A stretch of 9,297 nucleotides of DNA from Gemmatimonadota bacterium (GTDB lineage Bacteria; Latescibacterota; UBA2968; UBA8231): contig JAPPEF010000214.1 in the NCBI GenBank assembly GCA_028875335.1, positions 1 to 9,297 on the forward strand, read 5' to 3'. Numbering within the stretch: the first letter of the stretch is position 1; the number at the start of each line of letters is the position of its first letter. Shown in pieces: positions 1 to 4,720 of the stretch. The position numbers and the translations under genes are program-made. The notes beneath the pieces are model-generated. The model saw only the letters and a list, made by a program, of their open reading frames with translations. It ran no database searches and was not told the origin of the DNA.

Positions 1-70
1 TGGACCCGGATGACTTCGGTTTAGCTTTGGCTTTCGGTTTGGCTTTGGCTTTGGCTTTGGCTTTGGCCAT
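1..70 (-). CDS. 5' end of a Lys/Ala-repeat protein (partial, runs off the left edge)
   Basis: Only the first 23 codons are inside the window. The start ATG (70-68) is preceded by a good ribosome-binding site, AGAAAGGAT, about 6 nt upstream, so this is very likely a real gene start. The N-terminus alternates Ala and Lys (M-AKAKAKAKAK-PKAKAK-PK) and then turns to Ser/Gly (SSGS). A highly basic, low-complexity tail like this is typical of nucleoid-associated or histone H1-like proteins, and it also occurs on some HU-like and nucleic-acid-binding proteins. The domain that would decide this lies outside the window, so no function is assigned. It is encoded by a perfect TTTGGC hexamer tandem (plus strand). 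It lies 110 bp downstream of the porin on the same strand, with two hairpins in between, so it is probably a separate transcription unit. Confidence 0.6.
   Translation of the reverse strand, partial: MAKAKAKAKAKPKAKAKPKSSGS
38..67. repeat. Tandem hexamer repeat, five perfect TTTGGC units
   Basis: Five uninterrupted copies of TTTGGC (plus strand) occupy these 30 bases, with degenerate units (GGTTTA, GCTTTG, GGCTTTC) continuing to about position 18. They encode the Ala-Lys dipeptide repeat at the start of the leftmost gene. Because the unit is 6 bp, gain or loss by replication slippage would change the tail length by two residues without shifting the frame. Confidence 0.85.
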
Positions 71-107
71 GAGAGATCCTTTCTCAAAGTAGTGGTTGAT
101 ATGGGAT

Positions 108-141
108 CAGGGGGCGCGTTCCCCGCCGCACGCGCCCCCTG
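108..141 (-). terminator. GC-rich 12-bp hairpin downstream of the porin gene (possible terminator)
   Basis: CAGGGGGCGCGT (108-119) and ACGCGCCCCCTG (130-141) form a perfect 12-bp stem with a 10-nt loop. It lies 40 nt past the porin stop codon, in the direction of that gene's transcription. No T-run follows on the minus strand, so it is not a textbook intrinsic terminator. It could be a U-less terminator, an RNA 3'-end stabiliser or a pause site. Confidence 0.5.
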
Positions 142-144
142 CTT

Positions 145-177
145 CTGGTCTGGGTTCCGCGTTGGAATGCAGACCAG
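145..177 (-). other. Second hairpin directly after the porin stop codon
   Basis: CTGGTCTG (145-152) pairs with CAGACCAG (170-177). Inside it TTCC (155-158) pairs with GGAA (164-167), separated from the outer stem by a 2x2 internal loop, leaving a 5-nt apical loop. It begins four bases after the porin stop and sits immediately before the GC-rich hairpin at 108-141 in the mRNA. A 3'-end structure that protects the operon transcript, or contributes to termination, is the likely role (inference). Confidence 0.4.
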
Positions 178-180
178 GTT

Positions 181-828
181 TTAGAAGCTCCTGCCAAAGA
201 CGAGGAAGGTGCTTTCTTTGTCTGGGTTGAGGATGTACGAGGCGAAGTTATCGCCCTTGCCCATGTTGAGTCCGATGCTGACTAAGGCCGGATCGGTCGT
301 TGTAGTGTAAAACCCGTTGCCGAAGCCGACGGTGACGCTGACGGCGGTCTCTTCCATCTCACCCAGGTCGTAGGTCGCTTCCGCCCAGAACGAATCGTCG
401 GCGTCGCCGGATACATTGTACGCGACTAGGGCGCTCAGAGGTACGCCATCGGGGGCGAGGGATGCGCTGATTTCGAGGATGTGTGCCCCGTCCTCGTCGC
501 TGTAGTTGAAGAAATCGTCGTTTTCGGTCAGGCCCGGGAAGTAGTAGTCGGTCAGGGTGATGCCGATGGGGCCGGACGAGAAGCTGACGTAGAGGTCGTT
601 CTCGTTGGCACCGCCATCGGAGATCGCCCACGAGGACCAAGCGCCGACTTCGATGCTGCCGGAGCTGATGGACATGCCCGGCTGGACGCTGACGGCATTG
701 CCAAAGTCCGTGCCGCGCCACACGTAGCGGTTGACTACGTCGGCACCAAAGCCGACCCCGGCATCGGCCGGAATGGCGGATAAGGTCAGCGCGAAGAGAA
801 GGGGTGAGGCAAAAAGCAATCGTTTCAT
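181..828 (-). CDS. TorF-like (Gcw_chp-type) outer-membrane porin
   Basis: A 215-residue exported protein. The ATG at 828 is chosen because AAGGAGG (840-834) lies just upstream and because a clean signal peptide follows: basic MKR, a hydrophobic core, and an ADA|G cleavage site near residue 23. A longer frame reaching 900 has no such signals. The mature part has alternating polar/hydrophobic strands, a 'RYVWRG' motif near its N-terminus and a C-terminal Phe (FGRSF), as expected for an outer-membrane beta-barrel. The 'YVWRG' motif followed by repeated strands resembles the TorF/Gcw_chp putative porin family, whose members are often found beside P-II and ammonium-channel genes (from memory, not searched). 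It is the third gene after amt and P-II, 68 bp downstream of P-II, with a hairpin in the gap. The likely role is an outer-membrane pore for ammonium or another small nitrogen compound. The substrate is not readable from sequence. Confidence 0.75.
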   Translation of the reverse strand: MKRLLFASPLLFALTLSAIPADAGVGFGADVVNRYVWRGTDFGNAVSVQPGMSISSGSIEVGAWSSWAISDGGANENDLYVSFSSGPIGITLTDYYFPGLTENDDFFNYSDEDGAHILEISASLAPDGVPLSALVAYNVSGDADDSFWAEATYDLGEMEETAVSVTVGFGNGFYTTTTDPALVSIGLNMGKGDNFASYILNPDKESTFLVFGRSF

Positions 829-860
829 CGATTCCTCCTTAGGTGGGTGGGGTAAGAGGA

Positions 861-889
861 GGGCCGGTGTGGTCGGGCTACACCGGCCC
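861..889 (-). other. Intercistronic 10-bp hairpin between P-II and porin genes
   Basis: GGGCCGGTGT (861-870) and ACACCGGCCC (880-889) form a perfect 10-bp stem with a 9-nt loop. It starts 7 nt after the P-II stop codon (897-899) and ends 20 nt before the porin Shine-Dalgarno. No U-tract follows. It may lower porin expression relative to amt/P-II by partial termination or by protecting the upstream mRNA segment. Confidence 0.5.
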
Positions 890-896
890 CTTGTTA

Positions 897-1235
897 TCAC
901 AGGGCGCTTTCGCCCGTCTCGCCGGTGCGAATGCGCACAGCTTCTTGGATCGGCGAGGCGAAGACCTTGCCGTCGCCGACTTTGCCGGACTTGGCCGCCT
1001 CGACGATGGTGTTGATTGCCTGCTCGTGATCGGCGTCTTTGACGACGACCTCGATTTTGATCTTGGGGACGAAATCAATGCGGTATTCGGCGCCGCGATA
1101 GACCTCGCGGTGGCCGCGCTGGCGGCCAAATCCCCGCACTTCGGTTACGGACATGCCGGCGATGCCCCGTTCGCCGAGGGCCTTCTGCACGTCCTCAAGG
1201 GCCGATGGCCGGAGGTATGCTTCAATTTTATACAT
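897..1235 (-). CDS. glnK: P-II nitrogen regulatory protein (GlnK/GlnB)
   Basis: A complete 112-residue P-II protein, the family's usual length, which aligns with E. coli GlnB without gaps as far as I can judge. Visible hallmarks are the T-loop with Q39, K58 and the uridylylation-type Tyr51 in 'VYRGAEY', the B-loop 'KSGKVGDGKVF' with K90, and the C-terminal 'RIRTGE' (101-106). These residues bind ATP/ADP and 2-oxoglutarate in the trimer. P-II senses energy and carbon/nitrogen status and, in the GlnK subgroup, plugs the AmtB channel by inserting its T-loop. The symbol glnK is preferred to glnB because the gene lies 17 bp downstream of amt on the same strand. Its ribosome-binding site (GAGGGGG, 1250-1244) falls entirely in that gap, so the two are likely translationally coupled. 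Modification of Tyr51 by a GlnD-type enzyme is possible but no such gene is in the window. Confidence 0.95.
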   Translation of the reverse strand: MYKIEAYLRPSALEDVQKALGERGIAGMSVTEVRGFGRQRGHREVYRGAEYRIDFVPKIKIEVVVKDADHEQAINTIVEAAKSGKVGDGKVFASPIQEAVRIRTGETGESAL

Positions 1236-1252
1236 TGTTGGTTCCCCCTCGC

Positions 1253-2599
1253 TTAGTTGTTGATGTGCTGGAAATCCGCGTACGCGGGCTGGCCGTGTTC
1301 GCTTAAGTCGAGGCCCTCGTCCTCGTCTTCCTCATCGACGCGGAACCCGAGTGTTGCCTTGACAATGGTCGCGAGGATAAAGGAAAAGACAAAGGCGAAG
1401 ATGGCAAAAGATAGGGTACCCAATAGCTGGATGCCTACACTGTGGTCGGCGTTGGTGCTGAATATCCCGACCGCGACCGTGCCCCAGACGCCGCAGATGC
1501 CGTGGACGGAGATGGCGCCGACCGGATCGTCGATCTTGATGCGGTCAATAAAGACAATAGAGAAGACGACGATGATTCCGGCGATTAGCCCAATCCAGAT
1601 GGCTCCGGCCCAAGTGACCACATCGGCACCAGCCGTGATGCCCACTAGCCCGGCGAGAATGCCGTTGAGCGCCATGGTGATGTCGGGCTTTTTAAGGTAA
1701 ATATAAGAGGTAAAAATCGAAGCCATACAGCCGGCCGCAGCGGCGAGGGTCGTGGTGACGAAGACCAGCGATACGGCCGCGGGGTCGGCGCTGAGCACCG
1801 AGCCGCCGTTGAAGCCGAACCAGCCGAGCCAGAGCAGGAAGACGCCGATAGTTGACAGCGGCATGCTGTGCCCGAGGATGGGCCTGATTTCCCCGTTGTG
1901 GTATTTGCCCTTGCGCGCCCCTAACACTATAACCGCGGCGAGGGCTGAGAAGCCACCAAAGGCGTGTACTACCGACGAACCGGCGAAGTCGTAGAAACCG
2001 AGGTCGTCGAGCCAGCCAGCGCCCCACTTCCAGGAGCCTGCTATGGTGTAGCCAAAAGCCACCAAAATCGCGGCGTAGATCATGAAGCCCGACAGCTTGA
2101 CGCGCTCGGCCACCGCACCGGAGACGATGGTCGCAGCGGTGGCGGCAAACATGGCTTGGAAGATGAAGTCCGACCAATAGGTGTAATCTGCGTACTGATT
2201 GGTCAGATTGGCCACATCGTCGTCAAAGCCGATCCAGCCCTTGAGGGCCAGCACATCGGCGATGATCCAATCGTCGCCCGGATACATGATGTTAAAGCCA
2301 CACAAGGCGTAGGTGAGGATACCGGCCGAGATGATAAAGAGGTTCTTGAAGAGGATGTTGACCGTGTTCTTCTGCCGGGTCAGGCCGGCTTCGAGCGTGG
2401 CAAAGCCTAGGTGCATGATGAAGACCAAGGCTGCGGCGATGAGAATCCACAGGTTGTCCACCATGAATTTGGGATAGGCCAAGGGCATGGCCTGGAAGGC
2501 TTCTACGGTTTTGAAATCCCCCGCCGAAGCCTGTGTAGTCGCCCCGAGGACCCCGGCACAGATCCATAGGAGCGAAGGACGGTTGCGAAAAACAGACAT
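1253..2599 (-). CDS. amtB: Ammonium channel, Amt/MEP/Rh family
   Basis: A 448-residue inner-membrane channel for ammonium/ammonia. It starts with a signal-peptide-like segment (1-27, ending ASA|GDF), followed by about 11 membrane helices. Family signatures are visible: 'FIFQAMFAATAATIVSGAVAER' region (145-166), Asp204 and His212 in 'YDFAGSSVVH' (AmtB D160/H168), 'LLWLGWFGFNGGS' (255-267), and His366 in 'SVHGICGVWG' (AmtB H318). The twin histidines that line the pore are thus both present. The cytoplasmic C-tail 'EEDEDEGLDLSEHG' (423-436) matches the conserved GlnK-responsive tail. The ATG at 2599 is preferred: AAGGG lies 7 nt upstream and the signal peptide begins here. An in-frame ATG at 2692 falls on the -24/-12 promoter and would be upstream of its predicted transcript start; one at 2635 lacks a good ribosome-binding site. 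First gene of the amt-P-II-porin operon, likely under nitrogen control by sigma-54. Confidence 0.95.
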   Translation of the reverse strand: MSVFRNRPSLLWICAGVLGATTQASAGDFKTVEAFQAMPLAYPKFMVDNLWILIAAALVFIMHLGFATLEAGLTRQKNTVNILFKNLFIISAGILTYALCGFNIMYPGDDWIIADVLALKGWIGFDDDVANLTNQYADYTYWSDFIFQAMFAATAATIVSGAVAERVKLSGFMIYAAILVAFGYTIAGSWKWGAGWLDDLGFYDFAGSSVVHAFGGFSALAAVIVLGARKGKYHNGEIRPILGHSMPLSTIGVFLLWLGWFGFNGGSVLSADPAAVSLVFVTTTLAAAAGCMASIFTSYIYLKKPDITMALNGILAGLVGITAGADVVTWAGAIWIGLIAGIIVVFSIVFIDRIKIDDPVGAISVHGICGVWGTVAVGIFSTNADHSVGIQLLGTLSFAIFAFVFSFILATIVKATLGFRVDEEDEDEGLDLSEHGQPAYADFQHINN

Positions 2600-2676
2600 G
2601 GGCAATCCCTTCCCTTGAATGAGGTAAGGAGGCATCCTGTCGACGCCTCGTAGATGCGAACGTCGGATACTACAAG

Positions 2677-2691
2677 GCAAGAAATGTGCCA
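2677..2691 (-). promoter_or_regulatory. Sigma-54 (-24/-12) promoter of the amt operon
   Basis: On the minus strand the sequence reads TGGCAC-ATTTC-TTGC, matching the sigma-54 consensus TGGCAC-N5-TTGC at every defined position, with GG and GC separated by the required 12 bp. The predicted transcript start is near 2665, giving a 5' leader of about 66 nt before the amt ATG at 2599. The position directly ahead of an ammonium-channel/P-II operon, and next to a sigma-54 activator gene, makes a chance match unlikely. Confidence 0.85.
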
Positions 2692-2783
2692 AGTGGATTG
2701 AGTGCGAATACGTCAGAATTGTAGCTTATTGTAAATTAGGGAGTTATAAAAAGTAACAATAAAAAGAGAAACGAGGTCGGCAT

Positions 2784-2828
2784 AACTACAAAATTGAAAT
2801 AGTGTCAAAAAATAACAATTTTGTAGTT
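2784..2828. promoter_or_regulatory. AT-rich inverted repeat, candidate enhancer site for the sigma-54 activator
   Basis: AACTACAAAATTG (2784-2796) and CAATTTTGTAGTT (2816-2828) are a perfect 13-bp inverted repeat with a 19-bp spacer. The centre lies about 140 bp upstream of the predicted amt transcript start, in the usual range for upstream activator sequences. A further TTGTAGTTTT copy lies at 2843-2852, inside the last codons of the activator gene. It does not match the classical NifA site TGT-N10-ACA. As RNA in the minus direction it could also fold as a weak terminator for the activator gene, but no U-run follows the stem. Confidence 0.5.
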
Positions 2829-2835
2829 TTATTGC

Positions 2836-4380
2836 TCATTTCTTGTAGTTTTTTGGGCAGATATCCAGTTTTTGGATGCGATAAGAGAAAATGCGGGTTG
2901 TAGTGCCGAGGGTGCGGGCGGCCTTGGCCATATTGCCGCGGGCGTTCTTGAGGGCTTCGATGATGATTTCTCGTTCATAAGACCGCATCATCGTCTTAAA
3001 CGAACCCGTGACCGGCGTTCCGGTGGCGTCAGCCGTTTGCAGGGAGGGGGGCAGATGATGACCGTGGATGACGCCGTCGTTACTGAGGATGATCGCTCGT
3101 TCAACGCAGTTTTCCAACTCGCGCACGTTGCCCGGCCAGTGGTAGCTCATCATCATGTCAATAGCGGGCGTAGAAATGCGGTGCATCTCCACGCCGTGCT
3201 GGTGGGAGTACTTTTCGAGGAAGTGGTCGGCGAGTTGGAGGATGTCGGATTTGCGCTCGCGCAAGGGCGGAATGAAGATGGGAAAGACATTAAGTCGATA
3301 GAAAAGATCCTCGCGAAATGTTCCCTCAGCTATGGCTTTTTCCAGATCTATGTGGGTCGCCGCCACGACGCGGACATCAATCGGCACTGGGCCGCGGCCA
3401 CCGAGGCGCTCGACTTCGCGATTTTGCAGCACGCGGAGCAGTTTGACCTGCGCGCCCAAGCTGAGCTCGCCGATTTCGTCGAGGAAAATCGTCCCGCCGC
3501 GCGCTCGTTCAAACCGGCCGGCTTTGCTCGTCGAGGCTCCGGTGTAAGCGCCGCGCTCATAGCCAAATAGCTCGGATTCGACCAAGGTCTCCGGCAGGGC
3601 GGCGACGTGCACTTTGACAAAGGGTTTATCCGCGCGTAAGCTGTTGTAATGTATGGCATCTGCGGCAAGTTCTTTACCCGTGCCGCTCGCGCCGCGCAAC
3701 AGGACTGTGGCGTCGCTGGGAGCCACTTGACCGATGAGTTGGCAAACCTCTTGCATGGGGCGGGAGTTGCCGATGAGGTTGGCGGGGTGGAAGCGCTCGC
3801 GGAGCTCGTTTTGCAGGCGCAAATTTTCGTCGAGAAGCTGGGTTTGCTCGGCGCGGGCGCGTTGGCGGGCGGCGACCGATTGGCCGATCATGACAGATAT
3901 GATGGACAGCAGGCGAACGGTATCTTGCAGGCTTTCGTTGTCTTTATAAGGAATATCGACGCTAATGGTGCCTACCACCTGCTGCTGTTGGAGGATGGGC
4001 ACGCAAATGAACGAGGTTTGGTTCTTGGCCGTACTGCCGCGGGCACCGGTGCGGTTGAGGAAGAGAGGCTCGCTGCTGATGCGCGGCACGATCACGGGTT
4101 TGCCAGATTCTACGACCTTGCCGGTGATTCCCTCCCCGACGTCGTAGCGGCCCCGCTTGATTTCCGATTGTGAGAGTCCATAAGCCACGTCAATGGAGAC
4201 TTCAGAGGCTTCTTGGCTCAAGAGGCTGACCGTCCCCAAACTCATGTCGAGTTGGTCGCTCATGAGCTTGAGAATGACGTTGACCGCCTCCTCAAACTCG
4301 GTTGTCGAGCCTAGTATCTGCCCGATTTCATGTAGAATAGAGATCTGTTGTTTAGCATTGGCGGTCGGTTGGGTAGACAT
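2836..4380 (-). CDS. NifA-like sigma-54-dependent transcriptional activator (GAF-AAA+-Fis)
   Basis: A 514-residue enhancer-binding protein. Domains in order: GAF sensor (about 15-172, with 'EGITGKVVESGKPVIVPRI', 'EPLFLNRTG' and 'FICVPI', all typical of NifA); coiled linker (about 172-197); AAA+ ATPase (about 202-437) with Walker A GASGTGKE (K236), sigma-54 loop GAYTGA (277-282), Walker B FLDEIGE (D301, E302), arginine fingers R356 and R362, and sensor II WPGNVRELEN; then a Fis-type helix-turn-helix (about 482-507). The activator hydrolyses ATP to open sigma-54 promoters. GAYTGA is an allowed variant of GAFTGA. Walker A has Ala where Glu is usual. The Cys-rich interdomain motif of oxygen-sensitive rhizobial NifA is absent. 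The start at 4380 has AGGA 8 nt upstream; an ATG at 4389 is in frame but has almost no ribosome-binding-site spacing. Its neighbour amt with a sigma-54 promoter is the likely target. No nif genes are visible, so it is called NifA-like rather than nifA. Confidence 0.88.
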   Translation of the reverse strand: MSTQPTANAKQQISILHEIGQILGSTTEFEEAVNVILKLMSDQLDMSLGTVSLLSQEASEVSIDVAYGLSQSEIKRGRYDVGEGITGKVVESGKPVIVPRISSEPLFLNRTGARGSTAKNQTSFICVPILQQQQVVGTISVDIPYKDNESLQDTVRLLSIISVMIGQSVAARQRARAEQTQLLDENLRLQNELRERFHPANLIGNSRPMQEVCQLIGQVAPSDATVLLRGASGTGKELAADAIHYNSLRADKPFVKVHVAALPETLVESELFGYERGAYTGASTSKAGRFERARGGTIFLDEIGELSLGAQVKLLRVLQNREVERLGGRGPVPIDVRVVAATHIDLEKAIAEGTFREDLFYRLNVFPIFIPPLRERKSDILQLADHFLEKYSHQHGVEMHRISTPAIDMMMSYHWPGNVRELENCVERAIILSNDGVIHGHHLPPSLQTADATGTPVTGSFKTMMRSYEREIIIEALKNARGNMAKAARTLGTTTRIFSYRIQKLDICPKNYKK

Positions 4381-4399
4381 ATAAGCCATCCTATTTTAC

Positions 4400-4440
4400 G
4401 ACATTTTTGTCATTATAATAGGCAAAAAAGACATTTTTGT
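4400..4440. repeat. 11-bp direct repeat GACATTTTTGT, two copies 30 bp apart
   Basis: GACATTTTTGT occurs at 4400-4410 and 4430-4440. The 30-bp period is close to three helical turns, so both copies face the same side of the DNA. The first extends to the perfect palindrome GACA-TTTT-TGTC (4400-4411). One copy covers the predicted start of the activator transcript and the other covers the -35/spacer region of its promoter, the arrangement expected for a repressor operator pair. Confidence 0.6.
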
Positions 4441-4443
4441 AAA
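4415..4443 (-). promoter_or_regulatory. Candidate sigma-70-type promoter of the NifA-like activator gene
   Basis: On the minus strand TTTACA (4443-4438) and TATTAT (4420-4415) are separated by 17 bp. A perfect TATAAT also overlaps (4417-4412), though its spacing from the same -35 would be 20 bp. The predicted start is near 4405-4408, about 25 nt before the ATG at 4380. The AT-rich setting and consensus spacing support it, but it is untested. Confidence 0.55.
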
Positions 4444-4638
4444 TATCAGAAAGTCACATATTTGTTGTTGAAAACGAAAAATCGACCAAAAATACAGGGT
4501 CATACGCCGCAAAAGGCCGTTATTCAACCAAAATCAAAAGGAACGTCGTACATTGTTGTAGCATAAACTATGCCATCGCAGGCTAGGGCTCAGAGGGGCC
4601 GTAGGAATGGTGCAGCCCTCAAGGCTACGGGAAGGTCA

Positions 4639-4667
4639 TTGCCGTAATGCGTCAACCCGGTTATTAT
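4639..4667 (+). promoter_or_regulatory. Candidate sigma-70-type promoter of the UVR-motif gene
   Basis: TTGCCG (4639-4644), a 17-bp spacer, and TATTAT (4662-4667) form a plausible -35/-10 pair. The predicted transcript start is near 4674, leaving a leader of about 46 nt that includes the GAGG ribosome-binding site before the ATG at 4721. Confidence 0.5.
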
Positions 4668-4720
4668 TCTGCAATGAGAATTTCTGAAATGCCAGTAAAC
4701 AGTGGTCGTGCGAGGTTGGC

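Larger units (their letters stand above)
4390..4720. other. Divergent intergenic control region, no gene
   Basis: About 330 bp separate the activator gene (minus) from the UVR-motif gene (plus). The left 170 bp are AT-rich and hold an activator promoter, the GACATTTTTGT direct repeats, and further ACA-N4-TGT elements at 4456-4465 and 4550-4559. The right 160 bp are closer to average composition and hold a candidate plus-strand promoter at 4639-4667. A short inverted repeat CCGTAG/CTACGG (4599-4604/4625-4630) is too weak to interpret. A plus-strand frame crossing 4348-4566 has no ribosome-binding site and no protein-like composition. Confidence 0.7.

Noticed and set aside
829..900. N-terminal extension of the porin from an ATG at 900
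   Set aside because: It would overlap the P-II stop codon, run through the intercistronic hairpin, and bury the strong AAGGAGG site and the signal peptide inside the protein.
2600..2692. N-terminal extension of the ammonium channel from an ATG at 2692
   Set aside because: It would start on the -24/-12 promoter, upstream of the predicted transcript start, and would put 31 polar residues before a normal signal peptide.
2872..3570. Long plus-strand open frame opposite the NifA-like activator
   Set aside because: It is fully antisense to a gene with clear family motifs, has no ribosome-binding site, and its translation looks like no known protein. A by-product of codon bias.
3649..4173. Plus-strand frame of 174 codons opposite the GAF domain
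   Set aside because: Its composition and position are those of an antisense shadow; the minus-strand frame carries all recognisable motifs.
4599..4630. Inverted repeat CCGTAG / CTACGG upstream of the UVR-motif gene, considered as a riboswitch or leader stem
   Set aside because: Only 6 bp with a 20-nt loop, and it lies upstream of the best candidate promoter. It matches no riboswitch core that I recognise.
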